Virus record (IMG/VR): IMGVR_UViG_3300030109_001976
Span: 1 to 29,132 of that record
DNA length: 29,132 nt
Source of the DNA: a virus
Reading direction: 5' to 3' (one strand)
Positions 6,698-14,039 of this stretch are shown in pieces (position 1 is the first letter of the stretch; every line of letters starts with the position of its first letter). Made by a program: the position numbers and the translations under genes. The notes beneath the pieces are model-generated. The model did not search any database. It was not told the origin of the DNA and was given only the letters and a program-made list of their open reading frames with translations.

Positions 6698-7792
6698 ATG
6701 CTAGGGAATATGCATAGCTTAGGTTTGGATCAGTGTTCGGAGTTAATCAAAGCGATAGGCAGTGAGGTCACTGTTCTACTGCGCGGTGACATGGGTAACG
6801 GTAAGACATCTGTAGCGAAGACGTTACAGGAAGACTTGCCAGAACATATTCTGTGTATGCTCGACTGTAGTAGTTTGGATCTGGGTGATCTGGCGATACC
6901 CAACCTCTCGCAAGCAGAGACAGAGAAGTATGTGTCGTTTGCTGTCAACGAGGCGTTGGGCCTACATCTGGGTAAGCCGGTGATCGTGTGTCTCGATGAG
7001 TTCGGTAAAGCGAATCCAGCAGTGAAGACTGCGTTATGTCGGTTCATGTTAGAACGGCAGTTCGGTACGTTGTCTCTACATCCTGACTCGATTGTGTTTG
7101 CTACCACGAACAAGGGTGCTGAAGGTGTGGGTGACTTGTTACTACCACACCAGCGTAACAGGATTGCGATTGTGGATGTACGCAAGTCTACGGCTGAAGA
7201 GTGGGTGATATGGGGTATCAACAACGGTATCGATCACTCGCTACTAGGTTGGGTCAAACAGAATCCGCAAGTGTTACAGTCATTCGAGGATGTCGAGAAT
7301 CCTGATGACAACATACATATCTTCCATCCCAAGGCACAACGTGAGTCGTTTGTCACACCAAGAGCGTTGGAGTTAGCGAGTAAGATATTACACCGACGAG
7401 CTTTGTTCGATGGCGATACGTTGAAAGCAGCATTGGCTGGTGTGATCGGTGCTCCATCGGCCCAAGACTTCTACTCGTTTCTTACACTGGCTAATAAGTT
7501 GCCGTCCTTGGAGTCGATCAAAGCCGATCCCAATACAGCGACATTGCCTGATACTCCAGCGACCAAGTGTATGACTATCTATCGTGGGCTGGCTGCTATC
7601 GAGCGAGATTGGGTGGATGCATGGATGACGTATCTATTGCGATTCGATCCAGAAGCACAGGCATTGTTTGTGAAAGGTGCGCTGAACGAGAAGTATCCAA
7701 AGCGTAAGATGATGATGCACAACAGCAAGTTCTGTGATTGGGCTGTAGACAACGGTTGGATCAACGCACAAGCAGTAAAGAAGGGGGTATAA
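6698..7792 (+). CDS. AAA+ ATPase, MoxR/CobS-like
   Basis: A 364-residue AAA+ ATPase of the MoxR/CobS kind, a family that remodels partner complexes together with VWA-domain proteins. Walker A is GDMGNGKTS (residues 30-38), Walker B is VIVCLDE (95-101), sensor 1 is ATTN with Asn138, candidate arginine fingers are Arg153/Arg155 in HQRNR, and sensor 2 is TPRAL with Arg222. The roughly 140 C-terminal residues are helical and not recognised. The start at ATG 6698 follows AAGGAG (6686-6691) with six bases between. The next gene begins one base after the stop. No CobN subunit or cobalamin gene is near, so a cobaltochelatase role is unlikely. Confidence 0.9.
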   Translation: MLGNMHSLGLDQCSELIKAIGSEVTVLLRGDMGNGKTSVAKTLQEDLPEHILCMLDCSSLDLGDLAIPNLSQAETEKYVSFAVNEALGLHLGKPVIVCLDEFGKANPAVKTALCRFMLERQFGTLSLHPDSIVFATTNKGAEGVGDLLLPHQRNRIAIVDVRKSTAEEWVIWGINNGIDHSLLGWVKQNPQVLQSFEDVENPDDNIHIFHPKAQRESFVTPRALELASKILHRRALFDGDTLKAALAGVIGAPSAQDFYSFLTLANKLPSLESIKADPNTATLPDTPATKCMTIYRGLAAIERDWVDAWMTYLLRFDPEAQALFVKGALNEKYPKRKMMMHNSKFCDWAVDNGWINAQAVKKGV

Positions 7793-7793
7793 C

Positions 7794-9029
7794 GTGTTAG
7801 CTATACATCAAGAGTTGACCATCGATCAACGGCTGACCAAAGCATACATCGATGTTATGAATCACCCACGCTACATGGCGTTGGGTCCGTTGTTGTTGCA
7901 TGGCAAGCGCACGATTGTTGACGATCCTAGTGTCACTGCACGTACCAATGGCAGAGACATCGAGTATGGTAAACAGTTTATCGAGTCGCTAGATGACTAC
8001 GAGCTACGGTTTCTCATACTACATGAGGTCTATCACAAGTTGTTCCGACACCTTACTACGTGGAAGAACTTACACGATAAGAACTTCCGTCTGGCAAACC
8101 AAGCGTGTGACTACAACATCAACGGCAAGCTGGTAACAGAGAACAAGGATGACGGCTTCGCTACGATGCCACGCACTCCAGACGGTAAGATGATCGGCTT
8201 GTATGATGAGCGGTTCAGAGCAGGTTCCGATTGGATGCCTTCTGACATTATCTTCGAGATGCTAGAAGAAGATGAAGAGAATGGCGATCAGCAGGGTAAT
8301 CCATCTGGTGGTGGTGGTGGTCAACCACTGGACGAACACGATTGGGAAGGTGCGGTTGACATCTCAGAAGAGGAGGCCAAAGAGATCGAAGCCGAAATCG
8401 AAGAGGCGATACGGCAGGGTGCGATGATGGCTAAGACTTGTGGTGGGGGCGAGAATGCCAACATCGATGGGCTACTCAAACCCCAAGTTAACTGGCGTGA
8501 TGTGTTACGTGAGTTTGTAGAGACAACGTGTTCTGGTAACGACTACTCGACATGGAAGCGACCTAACCGACGATATATCGGGGCTAACGTGTACTTGCCT
8601 AGTGGTATCAGCGAGACAGCCGAAGAGCTACTCATTGCTTGTGATATGTCGGGTTCGATAGGTCCGAAAGAACGTCGAGTGTTTCTATCTGAAGTAGTCA
8701 GTGTATGCGAGGTGATGAAACCGCAACGAGTTCGGATTGTCTATTGGGGTTCTATTGTACCGAAAGAAGAAGTGTACGAGGCCCACGAGATATCCGAGAT
8801 CATGCAACGTACCCAGCCGGTTGAGGGCTACGGTACAAACATCGACACTGTGACAGCTTATATGCAAGCTAACAATGTCCGACCCACGGCAGCTATCATA
8901 CTTACTGATGGTTGCTTTACTGGTTGGGGGCAATGGCACTGTCCAGTTCTATGGGCGTTGGTTGACAACGAGGACGATATGCCTGACTGCGGTAAGGTTG
9001 TGCGTATCAAAGCGAGGTATCTGACATGA
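7794..9029 (+). CDS. Metallopeptidase-like / VWA protein (DUF2201-type)
   Basis: A 411-residue protein with two modules. The N-terminal half carries the zincin motif HEVYH (residues 77-81), followed by the conserved-looking ANQACDYNIN (101-110), like the putative metallopeptidase domain DUF2201_N. A flexible Gly-rich, acidic linker covers about residues 156-210. The C-terminal VWA domain has a complete metal-ion-dependent adhesion site: DMSGS (284-288), Thr348 in GYGTN and Asp372 in LTDG. VWA proteins of this type act as adaptors for MoxR-like ATPases, and the ATPase gene ends one base upstream. The start is GTG at 7794, preceded by AAGGGGG. The intact HExxH suggests real protease activity, though inactive relatives exist. 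Confidence 0.88.
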   Translation: MLAIHQELTIDQRLTKAYIDVMNHPRYMALGPLLLHGKRTIVDDPSVTARTNGRDIEYGKQFIESLDDYELRFLILHEVYHKLFRHLTTWKNLHDKNFRLANQACDYNINGKLVTENKDDGFATMPRTPDGKMIGLYDERFRAGSDWMPSDIIFEMLEEDEENGDQQGNPSGGGGGQPLDEHDWEGAVDISEEEAKEIEAEIEEAIRQGAMMAKTCGGGENANIDGLLKPQVNWRDVLREFVETTCSGNDYSTWKRPNRRYIGANVYLPSGISETAEELLIACDMSGSIGPKERRVFLSEVVSVCEVMKPQRVRIVYWGSIVPKEEVYEAHEISEIMQRTQPVEGYGTNIDTVTAYMQANNVRPTAAIILTDGCFTGWGQWHCPVLWALVDNEDDMPDCGKVVRIKARYLT

Positions 9030-9232
9030 GAATTGACAGATTCAACATAGAGAAGCATAAGCATTTGCTTGTGCGTAGCGTGATGCGAAGAGAGGGTGGA
9101 GACCCAGTGCAGGAAGCTGTACTCGACGCAGCGTGTAAGGGGCAAACCCTATTTGATTTGAAAGAATGGAATAGGTTATTGCGTGGGTTAGATACGTCCG
9201 ACCTGACGGTTGGCGATCTAGTTGGTATATAA
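9026..9232 (+). CDS. Small hypothetical protein, 68 aa, coupled to the VWA gene
   Basis: The start overlaps the VWA gene stop as ATGA, so the gene is translationally coupled to the trio. The 68 residues begin MRIDRFNIEKHKHLLVRSVM and end DLTVGDLVGI. The protein is mixed charge, probably helical, with no membrane segment or motif I recognise. An operator-like element and a new promoter follow immediately, so this is the last gene of the trio transcript. It could be a small regulatory partner of the AAA/VWA complex, but that is only position-based. Confidence 0.65.
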   Translation: MRIDRFNIEKHKHLLVRSVMRREGGDPVQEAVLDAACKGQTLFDLKEWNRLLRGLDTSDLTVGDLVGI

Positions 9233-9235
9233 CAA

Positions 9236-9253
9236 GTTATAACCAGTTATAAC
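9236..9253 (+). promoter_or_regulatory. Operator-like 18-bp element, copy 5 (with a third half-site)
   Basis: A perfect GTTATAACCAGTTATAAC. A third, weaker unit TATATAAC (9226-9233) lies exactly 10 bp upstream, giving three units in helical phase. The element ends one base before the -35 of the next promoter. Confidence 0.7.
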
Positions 9254-9254
9254 A

Positions 9255-9282
9255 TTGAAGACAATCTATACGATTGTATAAA
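9255..9282 (+). promoter_or_regulatory. Sigma70-like promoter P3
   Basis: The -35 is TTGAAG (9255-9260), the spacer is 16 bases, and the -10 is TATAAA (9277-9282). It reads into the 301-aa gene at 9299. The placement of the operator just upstream of the -35 repeats the arrangement at P1. Confidence 0.6.
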
Positions 9283-9298
9283 TAAAGAGGTAAGAAAC

Positions 9299-10204
9299 AT
9301 GAACAGTAGTGATTTTAGAAAAGAAGTAAAAGATCTAACACCGATAGAAGTGTGCGACGAGAGGTTCCCATCCACTATGGATGATTTCATCGCAGCACTG
9401 AAACCGAAGCTTGATGGGCCTTTCGGTAACAGGGATGTGCAGTTCGGTGTAAGTGGAGACGGCTATCGCCCTCACAAAGTGTGGGTGTATGACAAAGTAG
9501 AGCACTACGCCATGGGTTACATTCGAGTGAGCGAAGAGCAAGGCTATAATGAGTATGACCGCTCGAAGAGTAGGCCGTTATACATTGTGGGGTCTAGGCT
9601 TATCACGAATGGTAAGGGGTACGACCATAGGCATGAGAACAAGAGTAGTAATCTTAAAGCGGCTGTGGGTAAGGCGTTACGTGGTTTACATAACTATAGT
9701 TTGTCGGACATGGCTCAAGTCTGGCTTATTGATTTTAAAGGCAGGGTGTCTGAAGAGGCTCATGGCCTTAGATCAAAACAAAAAGAAGTGATTAGTGAGA
9801 TCCTTGGAACGCCGATGAGTTCTGTTAACAGTTCGATGTTCTATCAACGTCCGTTAGCTAAACTGGCTTACCTGATGATCGACCAAATAAAAGAGATGGA
9901 CTCAGAGCTTGCAAATAAGCTGTTACGTGTTCAGCAGTATGATGCCGAAGTAGAAGAGGCGAATATGTACAAACAAAAGAGTGCGTTTGTCTTTGTTACG
10001 CCGACTGAGTATCGATGTTTGTTCAACGTAACTGAAAGCCCTTGGGGTTCTGCTAGTACGCTGGCAGAAAACACACGCATCTTTTCAGCAACGGATAAGC
10101 CCGCGTTTCTTAGTAAGCTAGCAGTGCTTGCAATGTTGAATCCATTTGACTACGAAGATGGCATTGGTATGAAGGTGGACGATAACATCTTTTTCATTCA
10201 CTAA
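9299..10204 (+). CDS. Uncharacterised protein, 301 aa
   Basis: I do not recognise this protein. It begins MNSSDFRKEVKDLTPIEVCD and looks like a soluble alpha/beta protein. Residues from about 52 (SGDGYRPHKVWVYD) to 100 (LYIVGSRLITNGKG) look beta-rich; the centre is helical (IDQIKEMDSELANKLLRVQQ). The C-terminal segment FLSKLAVLAMLNPFDYEDGI...FFIH resembles the C-terminus of the 83-aa protein encoded directly downstream, which suggests duplication of a small domain. It has its own promoter P3 and an operator-like site. The stop overlaps the next start as TAATG. The function is unknown. Confidence 0.75.
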   Translation: MNSSDFRKEVKDLTPIEVCDERFPSTMDDFIAALKPKLDGPFGNRDVQFGVSGDGYRPHKVWVYDKVEHYAMGYIRVSEEQGYNEYDRSKSRPLYIVGSRLITNGKGYDHRHENKSSNLKAAVGKALRGLHNYSLSDMAQVWLIDFKGRVSEEAHGLRSKQKEVISEILGTPMSSVNSSMFYQRPLAKLAYLMIDQIKEMDSELANKLLRVQQYDAEVEEANMYKQKSAFVFVTPTEYRCLFNVTESPWGSASTLAENTRIFSATDKPAFLSKLAVLAMLNPFDYEDGIGMKVDDNIFFIH

Positions 10205-10455
10205 TGAGCCAAGGAACACAATACAGTACGACTTACTTTGTTCTAGTAGACAAAACTACAGGCGTATGTATGATAGATTGTATTGGTCTAGGATGTGTTG
10301 ATGCACCGCATACAGGTACGTATGCATCTGTGGACGAACTACCCGACATCTTTAGGAAGAGGATTGCGGTCCTCTCCATGTTGGAACATTCCAACGATGA
10401 GGTGTCGGGGGTTGGTCAGCGGTTTGATGAAAGCACATATTGGGTTCACATTTGA
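10204..10455 (+). CDS. Uncharacterised protein, 83 aa, related to the C-terminus of its neighbour
   Basis: The start overlaps the preceding stop (TAATG). The 83 residues include YSTTYFVLVDKTTGVCMID, then IFRKRIAVLSMLEHSNDEVS, and end STYWVHI. The second half aligns by eye with the C-terminus of the upstream 301-aa protein (FLSKLAVLAML...DNIFFIH). It may be a stand-alone copy of that domain. There is no catalytic motif and no membrane segment. The function is unknown. Confidence 0.7.
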   Translation: MSQGTQYSTTYFVLVDKTTGVCMIDCIGLGCVDAPHTGTYASVDELPDIFRKRIAVLSMLEHSNDEVSGVGQRFDESTYWVHI

Positions 10456-10477
10456 TAACAGTTCCCACGGAGAAAGT

Positions 10478-10642
10478 ATGGGCAAAGTAATCATCGAGTT
10501 TGATGAGGATGATTTGGAGAAACTATTCGAGACGCAACATAGCATATTGGAGACGATGCTACGTATCGAGACATTGTTAAAGGAGAAAACGAAAAATGAC
10601 ACCGGAAGCAAAAGTAAAACGAGTCGTAACAAAGCATCTTAA
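10478..10642 (+). CDS. Short coiled-coil protein, 54 aa
   Basis: I chose the ATG at 10478 because a GGAG site (10469-10472) lies six bases upstream; an in-frame extension back to 10295 would overlap the previous gene by 160 bases and is unlikely. The product MGKVIIEFDEDDLEKLFETQ continues HSILETMLRIETLLKEK with regular hydrophobic spacing, typical of a short coiled coil, and has a Lys/Ser/Thr-rich tail. It overlaps the VRR-NUC gene by 47 bases. The repeat GATAACAGTTCCCAC lies between the previous stop and this start. It may be an oligomerising partner of the nuclease; this is unproven. Confidence 0.6.
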   Translation: MGKVIIEFDEDDLEKLFETQHSILETMLRIETLLKEKTKNDTGSKSKTSRNKAS

Positions 10643-10916
10643 ATCAGTAGGTGCGTATTACTTCTTTCCTGCAACAGGTGGTTACGGTAAGAGCGGTGTA
10701 CCCGATATTGTCGGGTGCTTTAGGGGGAAGTTCTTTGGGATAGAGTGCAAGGCAGGTGGTAACAAGCCTACCGCACTGCAAGAAAAGAATCTTCGGGAGA
10801 TTGCTGATTGCGAGGGGATTGCATTGGTGGTCAACGAAGAAAACATGAATGACGTATTAGATCTAATCGATGCAAACCCAGCGCAGTTGGAGTTTGACTT
10901 TGAAGATACGCTATAA
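10596..10916 (+). CDS. VRR-NUC domain nuclease
   Basis: A 106-residue stand-alone VRR-NUC protein, a PD-(D/E)XK nuclease family found in many phages and in FAN1, thought to act on branched DNA such as Holliday junctions. Motifs in order are Glu4, then PATGGYGKSGVPDIVG with Asp37, then FFGIECKAGG with Glu50 and Lys52, and Gln62 in LQEKNL. Length and spacing match single-domain phage members. The ATG at 10596 follows AAAGGAGA. It overlaps the upstream coiled-coil gene. It probably resolves recombination or replication intermediates before packaging. Confidence 0.9.
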   Translation: MTPEAKVKRVVTKHLKSVGAYYFFPATGGYGKSGVPDIVGCFRGKFFGIECKAGGNKPTALQEKNLREIADCEGIALVVNEENMNDVLDLIDANPAQLEFDFEDTL

Positions 10917-10978
10917 ACTAAAGGTACGTTTCCCGCCCAAAAGATAGGTAGTACGTAGTAATACGTTATATGGAGAAT

Positions 10979-11027
10979 CCTACCGCTGTGTTTTGTACAC
11001 TACTGGTACTTAAAATACAGCAGTAGG
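10979..11027 (+). other. Long imperfect hairpin in the leader of a small-gene cluster
   Basis: The left arm CCTACCGCTGTGTTTTGTAC pairs with the right arm GTAC, a TT bulge, then AAAATACAGCAGTAGG, with one C-A mismatch and one G-T pair, around the loop ACTACTG. That makes about 20 pairs in the 131-base gap after the VRR-NUC gene. It lies 20 bases before the next start codon and has no T run after it, so it looks more like an mRNA stabiliser, processing site or regulatory structure than a terminator. An 18-codon frame (10970-11026) overlaps it but has no ribosome-binding site. Confidence 0.65.
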
Positions 11028-11047
11028 GGAAACAAACGGAGAAAGTA

Positions 11048-11275
11048 ATGAAGAATAAACACGGACAAACGCCACAAGAAGTTACACGGGCCAATGTCTT
11101 ACAGCAGCTACGCTTCATGGCAACGGACGATGAGTACACGGAACTAAGGGATCAGAACGAGAACACTTCATTATTCCTACGAGAGGTGCGAAAGCATTAC
11201 GCCAAAATAAACAATAGCCTAGCTTATAGGTGGGGAATGGATGAGAACACTATTGATATGAAGGAGGTCAAATGA
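11048..11275 (+). CDS. Hypothetical protein, 75 aa
   Basis: It starts at ATG 11048, six bases after GGAG (11038-11041). It is a charged, probably helical protein (NVLQQLRFMATDDEYTELRD, FLREVRKHYAKINNSLAYRW). No motif is recognised. It is the first gene of a chain of overlapping small genes (11048-12198) leading to DNA polymerase. The stop overlaps the next start as ATGA. Confidence 0.65.
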   Translation: MKNKHGQTPQEVTRANVLQQLRFMATDDEYTELRDQNENTSLFLREVRKHYAKINNSLAYRWGMDENTIDMKEVK

Positions 11276-11499
11276 AGCTCTATAGAATCGATACTGGAGA
11301 AGGTTGGCACTACGCTAAAACCAAAGGAGCTTTAAAACGTGCTCTGGTAGAGCTAGAGGCAGAATATGCAGATGTGAGTATTTTAGAGTTTCACGTTAAT
11401 AGTAGGGGGATCTTTGATGCTTTACGCGAGGGTGCTAATGCCGCTGGTGGGCATCTAGACGGGTACCCAAGTGTTTATGGAGAGCCTGACTATGAATGA
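11272..11499 (+). CDS. Hypothetical protein, 75 aa
   Basis: It has a very strong ribosome-binding site (AAGGAGGT, 11261-11268) and an ATGA overlap with the gene before it. The 75 residues begin MKLYRIDTGEGWHYAKTKGA and include LVELEAEYADVSILEFHV, suggesting a small alpha/beta fold like many phage accessory proteins. I do not recognise the family. It overlaps the next gene by 8 bases from the start I chose. Confidence 0.65.
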   Translation: MKLYRIDTGEGWHYAKTKGALKRALVELEAEYADVSILEFHVNSRGIFDALREGANAAGGHLDGYPSVYGEPDYE

Positions 11500-11725
11500 T
11501 GAAGAAGAACTAGAATACGTTGTGTGGTGTACGCACTCCGGTGATAAGTCACGTACTACGTTTGGGCCGTTCCCAAGTAAGTATTTTGCAGAGCATTTTA
11601 TTTTGAACTACGGCTTTACCGAAGGGGTGTACAACCTCAAAGCCGTTCCACTTAACCGCATAGAAATAAAGGTGAAAGATGACGGAGAAGAAGAAACGAG
11701 GTCGGCCTCGCAAACAACCCACTAA
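11492..11725 (+). CDS. Hypothetical protein, 77 aa
   Basis: Three in-frame starts exist (GTG 11471, ATG 11477, ATG 11492). I prefer 11492, because GGAG (11479-11482) lies nine bases before it and it makes a short ATGAATGA overlap with the previous gene. The product begins MNDEEELEYVVWCTHSGDKS and includes FGPFPSKYFAEHFILNYGF, a small aromatic-rich fold. The function is unknown. It overlaps the next gene by 47 bases in another frame. Confidence 0.6.
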   Translation: MNDEEELEYVVWCTHSGDKSRTTFGPFPSKYFAEHFILNYGFTEGVYNLKAVPLNRIEIKVKDDGEEETRSASQTTH

Positions 11726-12035
11726 TGCAGTGGTGGGTGATAAAGCTGGTAACAACGTTACAACTGGAAACGATAATGTAGCGGTTGGTGTAACGTCGGA
11801 CGGTAGTAGTGCTGACTATTACGTGTTACCTGCAAAGGCAAAAGAGTTACAGGATCTCATCTCGTTTAAAAACATGAACGCACAGATCGGTGAGATATTT
11901 AGGTCATGCTATCGTTACGGTCAGTCTTCGCACAGCAACGAGCTACGCGATGCGAAGAAAATTAAATTCTATATCGACGCTGAAATAAAGCGTCTGGAGA
12001 GGATAGATGAAACAACAGGGCGAAAAAGAGTTTGA
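11679..12035 (+). CDS. AT-hook-containing small protein, 118 aa
   Basis: The N-terminus MTEKKKRGRPRKQPTN contains a canonical AT-hook core, RGRP flanked by Lys/Arg, which binds the minor groove of AT-rich DNA. A Gly/Asn/Val-rich linker (about residues 18-45) joins it to a helical C-terminal domain, FKNMNAQIGEIFRSCYRYGQ then KKIKFYIDAEIKRLER. That domain recalls the small helical phage proteins grouped as DUF3310, though the match is by eye only. It starts at ATG 11679 after AAAGGTGA. A DNA-organising or replication accessory role is plausible. It overlaps the next gene by 29 bases. Confidence 0.6.
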   Translation: MTEKKKRGRPRKQPTNAVVGDKAGNNVTTGNDNVAVGVTSDGSSADYYVLPAKAKELQDLISFKNMNAQIGEIFRSCYRYGQSSHSNELRDAKKIKFYIDAEIKRLERIDETTGRKRV

Positions 12036-12198
12036 GGTTATTTATAACAAGATAACTTCTCACAGGGTTGTCGTGTATGCAACTAACGAAGAGGTGGCGC
12101 GATATAAGGCGATTGATGGTGAGTGTTTGCCGTTGCGTAAAGCACAAGTGACAGAAAAGAACGTAGTCAAAGTAGTCGAGAGACAGGAGAAGGAGTAA
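12007..12198 (+). CDS. Hypothetical protein, 63 aa
   Basis: A 63-residue protein, MKQQGEKEFEVIYNKITSHR continuing VVVYATNEEVARYKAIDGE and ending VVERQEKE. It has alternating beta-like and charged stretches and no known motif. It overlaps the preceding gene by 29 bases and ends two bases before the DNA polymerase start, so it is probably co-translated with it. Confidence 0.6.
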   Translation: MKQQGEKEFEVIYNKITSHRVVVYATNEEVARYKAIDGECLPLRKAQVTEKNVVKVVERQEKE

Positions 12199-12200
12199 CC

Positions 12201-14039
12201 GTGGATCTAATCACACTGGATTTTGAAACCTTTTACGACAAGGATTTCTCACTTTCTAAACTAACAACCGAAGAATATGTACGTGATCTACAGTTTGAAG
12301 TCATCGGTGTAGGCGTGAAAGTCAACAACGGTGCTACCGAATGGGCAAGCGGAACCCATGAAGAGATTGCGGAATATTTTGAAGGGTTTAATTGGGCTTC
12401 CAGTATGGTTCTGGCACACAATACTATGTTCGATGGTGCTATTTTATCTTGGCTATTCGGCATTAAACCTAAAGTATGGGCTGATACTTTATGTATGGGC
12501 AGAGCCGTTCATGGCATTGAAGTTAGTGGTAGTCTGAAAGCACTGGCTGAACGCTATGGTATTGGAGAGAAAGGGACTGAGGTTTTAAACGCTAAAGGTA
12601 AAAAGCGTGGAGACTTTACCGAAGAAGAGCTAAGTCGTTATGGCGATTACTGCATTAACGATGTTGAGCTTACCTATCAACTATTCACGCAGATGATAAA
12701 CGGTTTCCCAAAACAAGAACTCAAGATCATTGACGCTACACTGCGTATGTTCATACACCCTATTCTGGATTTAGATTTAGGTCTCTTAGAATCACACCTA
12801 GAGGATATTGTAGATAAGAAAGACGATCTGTTGATGGAAGCTAATGTCTGTAAGAAAGATCTTATGTCAAACGAAAAGTTTGCGAATCTTCTGATAGCGC
12901 ATGGTGTGGAGCCGCCAATGAAGATTAGTCCGACTACTGGTAAGGAAACATACGCATTTGCTAAGACTGACGAAGGATTCAAAGCGTTACAAGAGCATGA
13001 GAACGGTGACGTTCAAAATCTTGTGGCTGCTAGACTTGGTAACAAAAGCACGCTAGAGCAGACACGGACGCAAAGGTTTATTGACATAGCCAAGCGTGGG
13101 TTACTACCTGTACCTGTAAGATATTATGCTGCACACACTGGTAGGTGGGGCGGAGACGACAAGATAAATCTTCAGAACTTACCCAGCCGTGGACCCAACG
13201 GCAAGATGTTGAAACGTGCGATCATCGCGCCGGAGGGACATACGTTAATTGACTGTGACTCGTCACAGATAGAAGCACGAGTGCTAGCTTGGTTGGCAGG
13301 ACAGTCGGATCTCGTTGATGACTTTGCTAATAAGAAAGATGTCTACGTTAAGATGGCTTCTATTATATACAACACACCCGAAGAAAAGGTTACGAAAGAC
13401 CAGCGGTTTGTAGGTAAGACTACAATCTTAGGGGCTGGGTATGGTATGGGTGCAATGAAGTTTCAATCACAACTCAAAGCTTTTGGTTTTGATATGGAGC
13501 TTGAAGAGGCCCGAAGAGTCATACAGGTTTATCGAGATACCAACTGGAAGATCAGTGCATTTTGGCGTGAAACACAAGAACTAATACACCAACTTGCGAA
13601 TTGGAAATCTACGGTACTAAAAGAAACAAACCTCATTCGCTCCGTTGGTGAAAAACAATCTATACTACTACCGTCAGGATTGCTCATGCGTTACGAAGAC
13701 CTAGAAGGTGAGATGTCCGACGAAGGTAGGATGGAATACTCGTATAAGACAAGGCGAGGCCGAACCCGAATCTACGGTGGGAAGTGTGTGGAGAATATCT
13801 GCCAAGCGGTTGCACGTTGCATCATCGCTGAACAGATGTTGTTACTTCATAAGAGTAATCTTCAACTGTCTCCTGTGTTAACGGTGCATGACTCAATCGT
13901 CGTGTGTGTACCGAGCGATAGTTTAGAGGATGGAAGATGGTATGTGGAAGAATGTATGAGGACTGTTCCGGGTTGGGCCAAGGGACTACCGCTAGACTGC
14001 GAAAGCGGTATCGGTCAGGCATATGGAGACTGTGAATAA
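12201..14039 (+). CDS. Family A DNA polymerase with 3'-5' exonuclease
   Basis: This is the replicative DNA polymerase of the phage, 612 residues. The N-terminal DEDD exonuclease has TLDFETF (Asp7, Glu9), AHNTMFDG with Asp78, and YCINDVEL with Tyr150 and Asp154. The polymerase domain has motif A DCDSSQIEAR (Asp351), motif B RFVGKTTILGAGYG (Arg403, Lys406, Tyr414) and motif C VHDSIVV (His563, Asp564). A 5'-3' exonuclease domain is absent, as usual for phage enzymes. Its size and compact exonuclease resemble the short PolA of marine and other podoviruses. The start is GTG at 12201 after GAAGGAG with six to seven bases between. The stop overlaps the next start by one base. Confidence 0.95.
   Translation: MDLITLDFETFYDKDFSLSKLTTEEYVRDLQFEVIGVGVKVNNGATEWASGTHEEIAEYFEGFNWASSMVLAHNTMFDGAILSWLFGIKPKVWADTLCMGRAVHGIEVSGSLKALAERYGIGEKGTEVLNAKGKKRGDFTEEELSRYGDYCINDVELTYQLFTQMINGFPKQELKIIDATLRMFIHPILDLDLGLLESHLEDIVDKKDDLLMEANVCKKDLMSNEKFANLLIAHGVEPPMKISPTTGKETYAFAKTDEGFKALQEHENGDVQNLVAARLGNKSTLEQTRTQRFIDIAKRGLLPVPVRYYAAHTGRWGGDDKINLQNLPSRGPNGKMLKRAIIAPEGHTLIDCDSSQIEARVLAWLAGQSDLVDDFANKKDVYVKMASIIYNTPEEKVTKDQRFVGKTTILGAGYGMGAMKFQSQLKAFGFDMELEEARRVIQVYRDTNWKISAFWRETQELIHQLANWKSTVLKETNLIRSVGEKQSILLPSGLLMRYEDLEGEMSDEGRMEYSYKTRRGRTRIYGGKCVENICQAVARCIIAEQMLLLHKSNLQLSPVLTVHDSIVVCVPSDSLEDGRWYVEECMRTVPGWAKGLPLDCESGIGQAYGDCE

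Noticed and set aside
6698-9029. Cobaltochelatase CobS/CobT for cobalamin synthesis
   Set aside because: There is no CobN subunit or other cobalamin gene, and the VWA protein has an HExxH domain typical of DUF2201 proteins, not of CobT.
10295-10477. An N-terminal extension of the coiled-coil gene back to 10295
   Set aside because: It would overlap the 83-aa gene by about 160 bases and ignore the good ribosome-binding site before 10478.
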